Positions 41,967-52,174 of a stretch of DNA of 64,000 nucleotides are shown in pieces (within the stretch, counting starts at the first letter, position 1; each line of letters begins with the position of its first letter). The DNA is from Hyphomicrobiales bacterium. Its GTDB lineage: Bacteria > Pseudomonadota > Alphaproteobacteria > Rhizobiales > Rhizobiaceae. Location: assembly GCA_900468805.1 (NCBI GenBank), contig UEIF01000016.1, forward strand, positions 62,001 through 126,000, read 5' to 3'. Under the pieces are notes generated by a model. It ran no database searches. It was not told the origin of the DNA and worked only from the letters and a program-made list of their open reading frames with translations. The position numbers and the translations under genes were made by a program.

Positions 41967-42878
41967 CTAGGTCGTCGGCTTGTCTTGCTTTGAGAACAGC
42001 GATGCGGCCCAGTCCGAAAACGCCCGCAGCTTCTGACTTGGGAAACGGCTCGCAGGATAGACGAGATAGAATGGGAAGCTTTTCGGCTTCCAGTCGTGGA
42101 GTACCTCTACCAGGCCGCCGCTTTCCAAATGCTGGCGCGCCATGAACTCATAGGTCTGTGCGATGCCAAGGCCGACCAGGATCGTGTTGAGATGAGCGGT
42201 GCTCTCGTTGACGGCCAGCCTAGGCGAGGGGGCTATCTCTATCGCCTCTTCTCCCCGCTGGAAGCGAAGTGACATAGCCCTGCCGCTGGCGGCCGAGAAA
42301 TAGCCGACGACCCTATGACCTGTTTCCAAGTCCGAGGGGTTCACAGGCGTGCCGAAGCGGGCGATATAGGCGGGCGTTGCGCAGGTTACCCATGCCAGTT
42401 CCCCAAGCTTTCGTGCCACGAGGGACGTATCCGACAGCGATCCGCTGCGCAGCACGCAATCCACGCCATCGCCTATCAGATCGACGTGCCTGTCGCTGAT
42501 CCCGAGCTGCAGTTCTATCTCTGGATACTTTTCCTGAAACTCGTGAAGTGCCGGGAGCAGGAGAATGTTGGCGATGCTGGAACCGACATCGACCCGCAAA
42601 CGACCTCTCGGTGCGATCCGCGCGGTCGCGACCGCGCCATCCATTTCCTCGATATTGGCAAGCACCCTGACGGCGCGTTCATGGTAGGCGACCCCATCGT
42701 CCGTCATCGTCACGGCGCGTGTCGTCCGTTCCAAAAGCTTGGTTCCGAGATGCGCCTCCAGGTCTTGTAGCAGCTTGCTGACGGAGGATCGCGGCAGGTT
42801 CATCGTATCCGCGGCCTTGGCGAAGGAGCCGGCTTCGGCGATGCGCACGAAGGCGCGGAGGGCGAGAAGGTGATCCAA
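41967..42878 (-). CDS. LysR-family transcriptional regulator
   Basis: 303-residue LysR protein of the AaeR/DmlR-like group. The DNA-binding domain reads LRAFVRIAEAGSFAKAADTM, NLPRSSVSKLLQDLEAHLGT, LLERTTRAVTMTDDG. The effector domain includes GRLRVDVGSSIANILLLPAL and DCVLRSGSLSD. It is divergent from the epoxide hydrolase gene at 43063 with a 184-base spacer and most likely regulates it. The co-inducer is unknown. Confidence 0.9.
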   Translation of the reverse strand: MDHLLALRAFVRIAEAGSFAKAADTMNLPRSSVSKLLQDLEAHLGTKLLERTTRAVTMTDDGVAYHERAVRVLANIEEMDGAVATARIAPRGRLRVDVGSSIANILLLPALHEFQEKYPEIELQLGISDRHVDLIGDGVDCVLRSGSLSDTSLVARKLGELAWVTCATPAYIARFGTPVNPSDLETGHRVVGYFSAASGRAMSLRFQRGEEAIEIAPSPRLAVNESTAHLNTILVGLGIAQTYEFMARQHLESGGLVEVLHDWKPKSFPFYLVYPASRFPSQKLRAFSDWAASLFSKQDKPTT

Positions 42879-43062
42879 GCGTGAACCTCGGGAAGGGTGA
42901 GGTGAGCAGATAAGCCCGCTGACAATAGGGGGTCAAGGCCATCATCCATTCCCATGGATATTCATTCCATCGCCACGGGCTTCCGCCGGACGCCCTTCGT
43001 TCGTAGCTTTTGGCCATCAAACGACGCGGATACCGGCGCGTCTAAATTCAATGGAGACAGAC

Positions 43063-44361
43063 ATGAACACACATGACGAACCCGTCCAGGGCGGGAACGC
43101 TCCCCTACGCCGAAACTTCCTGAAGGCTCTCGGCGCCGTGCCGACGATTCTCGCGCTTGACGCACTCTCATCATCCGTCGCTGACGCTGCCTCCGTAACG
43201 CAAGATCTACCGAAGGCAACGGATGCCATCACGTCCTTCAAAGTTGACGTTCCGCAGCCGGAAATCGATGATCTCAAGCGCCGCCTGAAGTCCGTTCGCT
43301 TGCCGGAAAAGGAAACGGTGAACGACTGGTCGCAGGGCGTGCCGCTCTCCAAGGCCAAGGAACTCATTGCCTACTGGCGGGAGAGCTATGACTGGCGCAA
43401 GTTCGAGAAGCGCATCAACGCATATCCGCAGTTTCGCACCGAAGTCGACGGCCTGGGCATTCACTTCATCCACGTCAGGTCAAAGCACCGGGACGCTCTT
43501 CCGATCATCATGACGCATGGCTGGCCGGGCTCGGTGATCGAGTTCCTCGACGTCATCGGACCGCTTACCGATCCCACCGCGCACGGGGGCAGCGCAGAGG
43601 ATGCCTTCCACGTTGTCATTCCGTCGCTACCTGGATACGGATGGTCGGACAAACCCGGTGAAACCGGTTGGAACGTTGTGCGCACGGGAAAAGCCTGGGC
43701 AACATTGATGAAACGACTGGGTTATAACAAGTGGGTCGCCCAGGGAGGCGACTGGGGTTCCGGTGTCACACACGCCCTCGGGCACATCCGCCCCGATGGC
43801 CTGATCGCGGCCCACGTCAATTGGCCATTCGTGTTTCCGGCGACGCTGCCGGACAACCCTACGCCCGAGGAAAAGGCGGCCATCGAGGCGGCGGCACGCT
43901 TTACCGGCGATGGGTATGGTTACTTCAAGGAACAGATGACGCGTCCGGAGACGATCGGGTACGGGCTGGCTGACTCGCCCGTGGGGCAGGCGACTTTTAT
44001 TTACGAAAAGTTTCGTGCCTGGACCGACAACAACGGCAACGCCGAGGATGCACTGTCTCTCGACCAGATGCTCGATGACATCTCCATTTATTGGTTTACG
44101 AACACCGCAGCGTCGTCGGCTCGCTTCTATTGGGAAAATGCAACCGTCGCCGGTTTTGACGCCGGCACGATCGAACTGCCCATGGCCGCCAGCATCTTTC
44201 CCAGGGAAATCTATCGCGCGCCAAAGGCATGGGCCGAAGCCCACTGGCCGAACCTCATCTACTGGAACGAGCTCGACCGCGGCGGCCATTTCGCAGCTTT
44301 CGAGCAGCCCGCTCTCTTCGCCGACGAGCTTCGCAAGGCATTCAGAACGGTACGTGGCTGA
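43063..44361 (+). CDS. Exported epoxide hydrolase (alpha/beta hydrolase)
   Basis: 432-residue epoxide hydrolase of the microsomal type. RRNFLKALGAVPTILALDAL at residues 16-35 is a twin-arginine (Tat) signal, so export as a folded protein is likely. The N-terminal EHN domain (VPQPEIDDLKRRLKSVRLPE) leads into the hydrolase core: oxyanion HGWPGS, nucleophile Asp in QGGDWGS, catalytic His in GGHFAAFEQP. GGAG precedes ATG 43063; ATG 43051 is an alternative. An NTF2-like gene follows 28 bases later. Hydration of an epoxide to a diol is expected; the substrate is unknown. Confidence 0.9.
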   Translation: MNTHDEPVQGGNAPLRRNFLKALGAVPTILALDALSSSVADAASVTQDLPKATDAITSFKVDVPQPEIDDLKRRLKSVRLPEKETVNDWSQGVPLSKAKELIAYWRESYDWRKFEKRINAYPQFRTEVDGLGIHFIHVRSKHRDALPIIMTHGWPGSVIEFLDVIGPLTDPTAHGGSAEDAFHVVIPSLPGYGWSDKPGETGWNVVRTGKAWATLMKRLGYNKWVAQGGDWGSGVTHALGHIRPDGLIAAHVNWPFVFPATLPDNPTPEEKAAIEAAARFTGDGYGYFKEQMTRPETIGYGLADSPVGQATFIYEKFRAWTDNNGNAEDALSLDQMLDDISIYWFTNTAASSARFYWENATVAGFDAGTIELPMAASIFPREIYRAPKAWAEAHWPNLIYWNELDRGGHFAAFEQPALFADELRKAFRTVRG

Positions 44362-44389
44362 GGTCGCGCCCAACAACAGGAGAATGCAA

Positions 44390-44779
44390 ATGTCATACGA
44401 TATCCCGACACTGCTTGAGAAAAACCTTCAAGGCATCTTCGGCGAAGAGGATGAGGCTCGTCGTCGAGCGGTTGCTGAAGAGGTGCTGCACGAGGACGCC
44501 ATCTTCGTCGAACCGCACGGCGTTTACCGAGGTCGCGACGAGGTCGTTCGGATTGCCGGTGTCATACGTGCCACCCATCCAACTTTTCGATACGTGCCGA
44601 CCGATGCGGCGGAAGTCCTCCACGGCATGGCGGGCCGTCTGAAATGGGTTGCAGGCGCACCGGGAGAACCCCCCGCCTATGCCGGCACGGACTTCGTGGT
44701 TGCTCGGGACGGAAAGATTTCTGCGCTCTATCTCTTCTTCGACGGTGCTCCGGATCCCACCAGCCCCCCGATCGAATGA
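44390..44779 (+). CDS. NTF2-like (SnoaL-type) protein
   Basis: 129-residue NTF2-like protein: VAEEVLHEDAIFVEPHGVYR, GRDEVVRIAGVIRATHPTFR, AGTDFVVARDGKISALYLFF, DGAP. This is the typical pattern of small ligand-binding or isomerase proteins; some NTF2-fold enzymes are themselves epoxide hydrolases, which makes its position behind an epoxide hydrolase gene noteworthy. AGGAGA lies before ATG 44390. Function is inferred from fold only. Confidence 0.8.
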   Translation: MSYDIPTLLEKNLQGIFGEEDEARRRAVAEEVLHEDAIFVEPHGVYRGRDEVVRIAGVIRATHPTFRYVPTDAAEVLHGMAGRLKWVAGAPGEPPAYAGTDFVVARDGKISALYLFFDGAPDPTSPPIE

Positions 44780-44989
44780 TAGGCGCTACAATACTTTGGC
44801 ACACGGTCTATCTTGACCGCGCGGTCACACAGATGAAGCCAATGGCACTATACATTCCTACAAGGCGAAGAGGGAGTAACTTGTGGGGGATTATCGTCGT
44901 TCGGTCTCAGCCATTTGCGATTCCAAAGTTACGGGTCGAAGGCTCAGATCCTTTCAAGAGCATTGCAACCAACTCCGTTGCCACTTCCC

Positions 44990-45934
44990 TTATTCAGCTT
45001 CTTTGAAGCGCACGTCCCAAGGCGTCGGGTTTGGGAAGATCTCCGCCAGAAAGGCAACGAACGCCTTGACGTTTGGATTGCTGCGCCGGCTTTCGGGCCA
45101 GTAGGCACTGATATGGCTGCGGTCGACGGAAAACTCTTTCAGGATCGGCACGAGCCTGCCGTTTTCCAAAAACGGCGCCGCAATATATGTAGGAGAAATG
45201 CCGATCCCGCCACCGGCGGCAACCACAGATGCAACAGCATCACTGTTGTCCAGGATGGTGACCGCATTCGGAATGATCTCAAGAACCTTGTCGCCGATCT
45301 TGAAGGGCCAACGCAGGGTCTGGCCGCTGCTTTGATAGCGGAAGTTCACGCAGTCGTGGTCGACGAGGTCCTCTGGCTTTTGCGGTACGCCGCGAGCGGC
45401 AAGGTAAGCGGGTGACGCGAACGCGCAGATCCTATTCGGCGCCAGCTTCTTGGCGACCAGCCGGGAGTCTGCCGGCTCTCCGACCCGGATGGCGACATCA
45501 ATTCCTTCCTCGACCAGATCGGTGAACCGATCTCCAAGACGAAGATCGACGATCACCTTAGGATATCTTTGCCTGAATGCGGATAATGCCGGCGCGATCA
45601 GATGGACTCCGATCGGGAGCGGCGCCGTCACCTTCATGAAGCCCGACGGTTCGGCGCGCGCGGCCACAGCGGCCTGTTCGATGTCCTCGGCTTCCCGCAA
45701 TAAGCGCAATGCCCGCTCATGGAGATCCCGCCCCTCCGGGGTTAGCGTGAGGGATCGGGTCGTTCGTGTGAACAGGCTTATGCCGAACTGCTGCTCAAGC
45801 CTCTGAACGCTCTTGCTGACCGCAGACGGAGAAACCGCCAATGATCGCGCTGCCGCTGCATAGCTGCCAAGCGAAGCCGCTCGCGCAAACGCGATGACAC
45901 CGGTTAGTCTATCGAATCCAATTCGTTCCACCAT
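44990..45934 (-). CDS. LysR-family transcriptional regulator
   Basis: 314-residue LysR protein: [55 protein letters not shown], then the effector domain ([38 protein letters not shown]). ATG 45934 is chosen because the helix-turn-helix starts shortly after; the longer frame adds about 100 unrelated residues across the divergent promoter. It is divergent from the SDR at 46032 with a 97-base spacer and likely controls that gene and the OYE gene behind it. Confidence 0.9.
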   Translation of the reverse strand: MVERIGFDRLTGVIAFARAASLGSYAAAARSLAVSPSAVSKSVQRLEQQFGISLFTRTTRSLTLTPEGRDLHERALRLLREAEDIEQAAVAARAEPSGFMKVTAPLPIGVHLIAPALSAFRQRYPKVIVDLRLGDRFTDLVEEGIDVAIRVGEPADSRLVAKKLAPNRICAFASPAYLAARGVPQKPEDLVDHDCVNFRYQSSGQTLRWPFKIGDKVLEIIPNAVTILDNSDAVASVVAAGGGIGISPTYIAAPFLENGRLVPILKEFSVDRSHISAYWPESRRSNPNVKAFVAFLAEIFPNPTPWDVRFKEAE

Positions 45935-46031
45935 GGAAGGAGTAAAGCGAATTCGAGCCTGATTATCAAGATCGATTACCCGGTCTACCTTGTTTCCATC
46001 GCGCCAGAAAAGGCGCCAAATGGAGATCGAG

Positions 46032-46778
46032 ATGTCTGATATGACTGAATTCAACCACTCAAATACCCTCAAAGGTAAACGCGTCCTCATCGTCGGCGGC
46101 ACATCAGGCATCGGCCTTGCGGCGGCCATCGAAGCAAAAGGTGCAGGCGCACGCGTCACGGTGCTCGGCTCCGACCATGAGCGCTCTCGAACTGTTGCCG
46201 CGGAGCATGACTTCGAAGGCTGGCGTGCAGCCGATGTCACCAGCCCTGAAGCAATTCAGATGGCGCTCTCAGATATCGGCCACGTCGACCACCTGGTTCT
46301 TTTGGCCGGGACCTTCGTCGCCGGCAAGGTGCTGGAGGCCGACGTGACCTACCTGCGTAGAGCCTTCGAAGAGCGCATCTGGGCAGCCATCCACATCTTG
46401 CGGACACTTGGCGACAACCTGTCTGCGGATGCCTCCATCACCTTCATCTCTGGGGCACTGGCTGATCGACCGAACGCCTATGGCACGGCTGTCCTAGCTG
46501 CCGCTTCCGCCGCAATGGAGGCTTTTGCCCGCGGGCTTGCGGTGGAACTCGCACCACGCCGCGTCAACACGCTATCGCCAGGCCCAATCGACACGCCGAT
46601 CCTTTCCAAGACGTTGGGTGATGGCCGCGCCGCCTATCTCGAATCCCTTGCGCAGAAGCTGCCCCTACACCGGGTCGGCACTGCTGAAGAAGCAGGTGCT
46701 GCCGTCGTCTTCCTGATGGCCAATGGCTGGATGAACGGCGCTGTGCTCAACATCGATGGCGGCTCGCGTCTCGTTTGA
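46032..46778 (+). CDS. SDR-fold protein lacking the catalytic Tyr/Lys
   Basis: 248-residue SDR fold: [20 protein letters not shown] binds a nucleotide and [15 protein letters not shown] follows the usual loop. As in the protein at 22224, the active site is altered. Aligning the [20 protein letters not shown] helix with other SDRs places Leu and Ser at the YxxxK positions, and NNAG is replaced by LLAGTF. GGAGATCGAG precedes ATG 46032. It is divergent from a LysR gene and is followed after 24 bases by the frameshifted OYE gene. Non-enzymatic or atypical chemistry is possible. Confidence 0.85.
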   Translation: MSDMTEFNHSNTLKGKRVLIVGGTSGIGLAAAIEAKGAGARVTVLGSDHERSRTVAAEHDFEGWRAADVTSPEAIQMALSDIGHVDHLVLLAGTFVAGKVLEADVTYLRRAFEERIWAAIHILRTLGDNLSADASITFISGALADRPNAYGTAVLAAASAAMEAFARGLAVELAPRRVNTLSPGPIDTPILSKTLGDGRAAYLESLAQKLPLHRVGTAEEAGAAVVFLMANGWMNGAVLNIDGGSRLV

Positions 46779-46802
46779 GCTCCGTATTGAAAGATCATAT
46801 CC

Positions 46803-47872
46803 ATGCCCAGTCTGTTCGACCCTATCCAGCTCGGCGCCATCAAAGCGCCCAACCGTATCCTGATGGCGCCCATGACGCGGGCTCGCGGCACAAAGGACCA
46901 CCTGCCGACGCCAATTATGGCCAACTACTACGCGCAACGCGCATCCGCGGCCTCATCATCAGCGAGGCGATCGGTATCACTCAGCTCGGCCTTGGCTGGC
47001 CATATGCGACAGGCATATGGTCACGCCAGCAGATCGCCGGATGGCGAAACGTCACCGATGCGGTTCACGAGCGTGGCGGCCGCATTATAGCGCAGCTCTG
47101 GCAGATGGGCCGGGTCGTTCATCCGGACTTCTTAGGCGGCCGCCAACCGGTGTCGGCATCCGCGACAGCCGCGCCAAATCATGCCCATACCTATGAGGGC
47201 AAGAAACCTTACGAGCTCGCCCGACCGCTATCGGTGGATGAGATCGCTGGCGTCGTGCAAGATTTCCGGCAGGCAGCTCTCAATGCGATAGACGCCGGAT
47301 TCGATGGCATTCAGCTTCACGCTTCGAACGGCTACCTCATCGACCAGTTCCTGCGAGATAGCGCCAATCTCAGGGATGATCGATACGGCGGAACGATTGA
47401 GAACCGTGTCCGGTTTCTGAAGGAAGCAACACAGGCTGTCGCCAACGCAATCGGCGCCGGTCGAGTGGGCGTGCGCCTCTCCCCGAATGGCGAAACACAA
47501 GGGGTACGGGATAGTGACCCGCTCCCGCTCTTCACGAAGGCCCTTGAGACACTCTCCGAAATTGGCATCGCCCATGTCGAATTGAGGGAACCGCCGGTCG
47601 ATGGGACATTCGGCGTCGGAGAGATCGATCCACTGGCGCGGTATCTGCGGCCGGCATTCAAGGGGCCGTTGATCCTGAACTCGGATTTTGACGCGACCCG
47701 TGCCCAGGCAGAGCTTGATGCCGGAATAGGTGACGCGGTGGCCTTTGGCCGACCGTTTATTGCAAACCCGGATTTTCCAAGACGCGTGGCTGAAGGTCTG
47801 CCGCTGGCACAGGATGACCCCCAAACATGGTTTACACAAGGAACGGAAGGCTATCTCGACTGCACCAATTGA
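46803..47872 (+). pseudogene. Old Yellow Enzyme family reductase, frameshifted
   Basis: Flavin-dependent ene-reductase of the NemA/XenB type, about 356 residues if restored. The N-terminal frame (MPSLFDPIQLGAIKAPNRIL, MAPMTRARG, MANYYAQRASA) breaks off near 46950 and the rest continues one frame over (LIISEAIGITQLGLGWPYAT...). Inserting one G at GCGGCCTC, about 46949-46951, would give the family sequence ASAGLIISEA. The remainder is intact, including LHASNGYLIDQFLRD (His/Asn substrate pair), DRYGGTIENR and AFGRPFIANPD. It is either a recent inactivating deletion or a base-call error. Confidence 0.85.
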
Positions 47873-48029
47873 GCCGGTGATGTTTCTGCGGCGGCGACGT
47901 GCATTGAGGGGATCGAACGGCTCTTGCGTTGGTATGGCATTTCAGCCTGCGGGGTAAGGGCGGGCTCTTGTAGTGGAATCGTGATGTGACCGAGGACGCG
48001 CTGCTGTCGCTGACGGAATCGGGCTCCAG

Positions 48030-48662
48030 CTACTGAAGCAGACCATCGGCGTCGAACTCTTGCCAACCAGGCAAATCGCTGGCCTCGGCATCAGACAGGC
48101 TCTCGGCCGTCTTTGGCTTCTTCACCGCCTTCTTGAGCGAACGGGTAATCTTCGCCCGGTAGGCGGCCTGCCTTCTATTCTCCGCTCTCGCGGCGATATC
48201 CTCTTCACGCCATTCATCGACGACGGCCCGGTCAAGCAGATCCTCCACAACACGGGGATCGAACACATGGAAGGTGATCTGCCTTGCGCGGCCGCTCAGT
48301 CGAACAGTGCGTGTTCCGGCGCTCGGAAGGCGGCCGTCCTTCAGCCAGCGATGCCGCTCGTTTGCGGAGATACCAAGTATGTCCTGGATTTCGCGCGGAA
48401 TGACCGGCAGGTTTTCGATCCCCTCCAGCGCCCGGGTGACGGCTGCTGACGTCGAGGCGAACTCGTGCTCGCTGTCTTCCGCCATCCCAAGAACGAGAGA
48501 CATGCCGCTTACTTCGAGAGATTTCCGAACGGCCACGGGCAGACGGGCCCGGACTTCCAGAAGAATACCTTTGGCGCGGACAAAGGAGCCGAAAGTGGCG
48601 GCGGGCGACAGTGTCCAGGTCTCCACGAGCGCGGGAGCGATGATGATCTTCTGTTTCGGCAT
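48030..48662 (-). CDS. Uncharacterised protein with a possible helix-turn-helix
   Basis: 210-residue basic protein that I do not recognise. Residues about 88-110 (IPREIQDILGISANERHRWL) could form a MerR/excisionase-like helix-turn-helix. The C-terminal third is rich in Arg/Lys and looks helical (EEDIAARAENRRQAAYRAKI). The ATG at 48662 lacks a strong ribosome-binding site, so the start is uncertain. It is isolated, with no operon partner. DNA binding is a guess. Confidence 0.55.
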   Translation of the reverse strand: MPKQKIIIAPALVETWTLSPAATFGSFVRAKGILLEVRARLPVAVRKSLEVSGMSLVLGMAEDSEHEFASTSAAVTRALEGIENLPVIPREIQDILGISANERHRWLKDGRLPSAGTRTVRLSGRARQITFHVFDPRVVEDLLDRAVVDEWREEDIAARAENRRQAAYRAKITRSLKKAVKKPKTAESLSDAEASDLPGWQEFDADGLLQ

Positions 48663-48838
48663 CCAGCGTAGATGGGTTTGGCGTTGCTCGGGATCAACAA
48701 GGAAAACGCGGTAGTTCCGACAGGCGTTTTCGCAGCATCAACACCAGGGAACTTCGAAGAAGGCATATCAAGGTTGTCATCTTGAGATCGCCGCCGGCGT
48801 AACTATCTCGAGTCAAATCCTCGACCTGGAGCATCGAG

Positions 48839-49006
48839 ATGGAAGAAGACACCCTACGCCTCTTCGAAGACGCCGAGATTGAGATTCTGCCGCCGCCGGA
48901 GACCCTTTCGGCTGATCCGGCGATTCCCTCATGCGCCTGTTGCGGAGGGCCCGCATCGACCGAGGAAGACTGTTACGGGATCTGCGAGGAATGTCTGTCG
49001 CCGTGA
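48839..49006 (+). CDS. Small cysteine-rich (zinc-ribbon-like) protein
   Basis: 55-residue protein, too short for most gene finders. An acidic N-terminal half (MEEDTLRLFEDAEIEILPPP) is followed by CACCGG...CYGICEEC, five to six cysteines in two knuckle-like pairs that could hold a zinc ion. TGGAG lies upstream of the ATG. It lies about 170 bases before an HWE kinase on the same strand. The function is unknown. Confidence 0.55.
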   Translation: MEEDTLRLFEDAEIEILPPPETLSADPAIPSCACCGGPASTEEDCYGICEECLSP

Positions 49007-49172
49007 TTTTCACGCGCCGGGCGTCATCGCCCGAAGTTGGCGATCGTTGATCGCTCTCCTGAAATTAGGGCGGCCACTAAGCTGATTTCATTGCGAAAAG
49101 ACCTATCTCACGCTATACATTGAGCACTGGGACGAACGTTTGCGACGTCGCAACGATTTAGAGTGGGCGCCG

Positions 49173-50984
49173 ATGCAGAACGAAACGGGGGAAATTTTCT
49201 CGGGGCAAGACGAAATTTCTCGAATGCTTGAGCGGGGAGACTGGGACCAGTCCATGCTTGGCCCGCCTTCGGTTTGGCCTCCGTGCCTGAGATCCGCTAT
49301 CGACATTATGCTGCCGTCCATGGCGCAGATCGTTTTGTTCTGGGGGCCGGACTTCGTCGCCCTGTACAACGCACCCTATGCGCCGTCGATCGGACAACGG
49401 CACCCGAAGGCTTTCGGTCGACCGGCACGAGAAAACTGGAGCGAGCTATGGGACGACCTCGAACCGCTCCTGCGTCAAGTCCTGGACAAAGGCGAGACGG
49501 TCGCCGCCAAGGACCGCCCATTTTATATCGAGCGGCACGGCTACCCGGAAACTGTCTATTTTGACATTTCTTATTCCCCGGTCCGCGATGAAAACGGGAC
49601 GGTTTGCGGCGTCTTCTGCATTGTCAACGAGACCACAGATCGCGTCCGCGCCGATCGGGCGCTCCAGGCAAGCGAAGAACGGCTGCGGGCGGTAATATCG
49701 CAGTCGGCGGCCGGGATTGGCCAAGGGAGCCTCAATGGCGAGATCCTGCACGTCAACAAGCGGTTTTGCGAGATTGTTGGCTACGAGGAACAGGAGCTGC
49801 TCGGCAAGAACATCCGCGACATCACCTATGCCGACGATATGCCCGAGCAAACCCGATTGTATCAGCGGCTTGCACAGACCGGCGAGAGCTTCGATCTCGA
49901 AAAGCGATATGTCCGAAAAGATGGCAGTCTCGTCTGGGTGAACAACACCGTCTCACCGCTTCGAGACGATAGCGGGAGGATTCGCCAGGTTGCGGTCGTC
50001 TCGATCGATATAAGCGAACGCAAAAAAGGGCAGGAGGTCGAGCGCCAGCTGGCGTCCATCATCGCATCTTCCAATGATGCCATCCTAGGCATCGATCTCG
50101 ATATGACTATCACGTCTTGGAACGCCTCGGCGGAGAGGCTATACGGTTATAAGGCGGAGGAGATCATCGGTCAGTCCGTACTGACCCTTGTCCCTGCTGA
50201 TCGGATCGACGAGGAGCCGACGCTGTTGAGCCGCGTCAGGGCCGGATCGACGGTGGAGCCTTACGAAACCAGACGCCGTCACAAAGATGGCCATCTCGTC
50301 GATGTTCTCCTCAGCGTGTCGCCAATCTACGACAGTGCCGGCCGGATCATCGGCGCATCCAAGATCGCTCACGATATTTCTGCGAAAAAGGAAGCGGATC
50401 GGCTTCAGGCGGTGCTGATCGGCGAGTTGCACCACCGGGTGAAGAATGTCTTTGCGACGGTCATGGCGATTGCCCGTCAGACCCTGGCAAAAGATGCTGA
50501 GGCCAGCGGTGCGGTTACCGCTTTCGAGGCTCGCCTTTCGGCCATGGCGCATGCCCACGACCTTCTTGCCGAGGGGCATTGGCAGAGTGCCGATCTCAAG
50601 GCTGTGGTAGAGCAGGCTATCGCTCCATATCCTTCTGAGCGGTTTGATGTTTCTGGCGATCCGGTCTTGCTGCCGCAAAAAGTCGTTGCGTCACTCTCGC
50701 TTGCTCTCCATGAACTCGGCACAAATGCTGCCAAATATGGTGCACTCTCCAATGCGACAGGCAGAATTGCCATCAGCTGGAGCTTCGCTAAAGAGACCGG
50801 AGATCTTCGCCTCGTTTGGAGGGAGATGGACGGACCGGAGGTTCTCCCTCCGACCCGCAAGGGCTTCGGGTCCCGCCTCGTCGAACGCTTGTTGGCCGCG
50901 GAGCTGAACGGCAAATCGACAATCGCCTATGATCCGTCCGGTGTGATTTGCGAGATCGAGGCGACGATAACCTCTTTGCCCTGA
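49173..50984 (+). CDS. HWE-family histidine kinase with PAS domains
   Basis: About 603 residues, cytosolic. An N-terminal PAS-like sensor (LFWGPDFVALYNAPYAPSIG) is followed by two PAS/PAC modules (ERLRAVISQSAAGIGQGSLN; DAILGIDLDMTITSWNASAE with RRRHKDGHLVDVLLSVSPIY). The HWE kinase core has acceptor His in GELHHRVKNVFATV, N box LALHELGTNAAKYGALS, and WREMDGP, the W-x-E that gives the family its name. Such kinases often feed the alphaproteobacterial general stress response. Start uncertain: ATG 49173 used, a TTG at 49140 is possible. The LOV kinase-like gene follows directly. Confidence 0.9.
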   Translation: MQNETGEIFSGQDEISRMLERGDWDQSMLGPPSVWPPCLRSAIDIMLPSMAQIVLFWGPDFVALYNAPYAPSIGQRHPKAFGRPARENWSELWDDLEPLLRQVLDKGETVAAKDRPFYIERHGYPETVYFDISYSPVRDENGTVCGVFCIVNETTDRVRADRALQASEERLRAVISQSAAGIGQGSLNGEILHVNKRFCEIVGYEEQELLGKNIRDITYADDMPEQTRLYQRLAQTGESFDLEKRYVRKDGSLVWVNNTVSPLRDDSGRIRQVAVVSIDISERKKGQEVERQLASIIASSNDAILGIDLDMTITSWNASAERLYGYKAEEIIGQSVLTLVPADRIDEEPTLLSRVRAGSTVEPYETRRRHKDGHLVDVLLSVSPIYDSAGRIIGASKIAHDISAKKEADRLQAVLIGELHHRVKNVFATVMAIARQTLAKDAEASGAVTAFEARLSAMAHAHDLLAEGHWQSADLKAVVEQAIAPYPSERFDVSGDPVLLPQKVVASLSLALHELGTNAAKYGALSNATGRIAISWSFAKETGDLRLVWREMDGPEVLPPTRKGFGSRLVERLLAAELNGKSTIAYDPSGVICEIEATITSLP

Positions 50985-51046
50985 CAAAAACCGGAACCAA
51001 TTCCCCAGCCGCGGCATTTGTTGCGGACAATAAGATCAGGACCCCC

Positions 51047-52174
51047 ATGCAAGAAAAGGATCAATATCGGGCCGATGCCCGCAACGCCGGCGATCGTCTC
51101 GTCGCGGGACATGTAAGCGAGGATCCATTTGCGGCAGCGTTCAAGGCGACCCGGATGCCAATGATCGTCACCGATCCGAACCAGTCCGACAATCCGATCA
51201 TCTTCTGCAACGAAGCCTTCCGAAGGCTCACGGGCTACAGAGACGACGAGATAATCGGGCGCAATTGCCGTTTCATGCAGGGTCCAGAGACTGACAATGC
51301 AACGATCGCGAAGATCCGGGAAGGCATCGCGGCCGGCCACGATGTTGCTGTCGATATCCTTAATTACCGAAAAGACGGCACTACGTTTTGGAATGCGGTA
51401 TTCATCAGCCCCGTCCGGGACGAGGCAGGGACAATCATCTATTTCTTTGCGTCCCAGCTCGATTTCACAACGGTCAAGAGCCGGGAAGCAGACCTGGCGG
51501 CTGCGCGCCATCAGGCGGAGGCGGAGGTGGCAAAAAATACCGCCACCCTTAAGGCGGCACTGGAGGCGCGCACGCTGCTCGTCCACGAGGTGGACCATCG
51601 GGTGAAAAACAACCTGCTGACGATGGCTTCCATCGTAAAAATGCAGGCACGCATCACCACCGATTATCGGCAAAGGCAGACACTCATGTCGGTCCTCAAC
51701 CGGATCGAGGCCCTCAGCACGGTTCAACGAAAGCTGTTCACGCTCGACGACGTGTCGAAGTTCGATATCTCAGAGTTCACAAAGGAATTGGTGACAGATC
51801 TTGTCGATGCCACTGGCCGCAACGACATCCGTCTGTCTTTAGAGCTTTCGCCGCTGCTCGTGCCCGCTGTCAAAGCCACGCCTTTGTCGCTGATCGTCAA
51901 TGAGTTGGTCGGCGATGCAGTTCGACGGGGCCTCATGGACGGCGGCGGCGACATCCACGTGCTGGTCAAACGCCTCAACGGTCACTTTCTGCTCCGTGTC
52001 GAGGACACATCCGAACCAGTTGAGCCTGATATTGAAAGCACCGAGCTCGGACGCATGTTGATCGAGGCGTCTGCTTTGCAGCTCGGCGCCGAAATCGAAC
52101 GGAAACAGGATGGCCGAAAGACGGTTGTCGACGTGGTGCTGCTTGTCGGCGACCATCAGGAGAAGACACATTGA
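51047..52174 (+). CDS. LOV-domain photoreceptor kinase-like protein
   Basis: 375-residue protein. Residues about 25-140 form a LOV (blue-light) domain: IIFCNEAFRRLTGYRDDEII, then GRNCRFMQGP with the flavin-adduct cysteine, DILNYRKDGTTFWNAVFISP and YFFASQLD. The kinase core is HisKA_2 type with an intact acceptor region (HEVDHRVKNNLLTMASIVK). The catalytic domain is degenerate. The N box reads ELVGDAVRRG with Asp for the Mg-binding Asn, and the expected DxG loop reads EDTSE. It may act as a light-controlled scaffold or phosphatase. Its stop overlaps the receiver gene (TTGA). Confidence 0.88.
   Translation: MQEKDQYRADARNAGDRLVAGHVSEDPFAAAFKATRMPMIVTDPNQSDNPIIFCNEAFRRLTGYRDDEIIGRNCRFMQGPETDNATIAKIREGIAAGHDVAVDILNYRKDGTTFWNAVFISPVRDEAGTIIYFFASQLDFTTVKSREADLAAARHQAEAEVAKNTATLKAALEARTLLVHEVDHRVKNNLLTMASIVKMQARITTDYRQRQTLMSVLNRIEALSTVQRKLFTLDDVSKFDISEFTKELVTDLVDATGRNDIRLSLELSPLLVPAVKATPLSLIVNELVGDAVRRGLMDGGGDIHVLVKRLNGHFLLRVEDTSEPVEPDIESTELGRMLIEASALQLGAEIERKQDGRKTVVDVVLLVGDHQEKTH

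Noticed and set aside
43627..44376. 249-codon minus-strand frame
   Set aside because: Shadow of the epoxide hydrolase gene.
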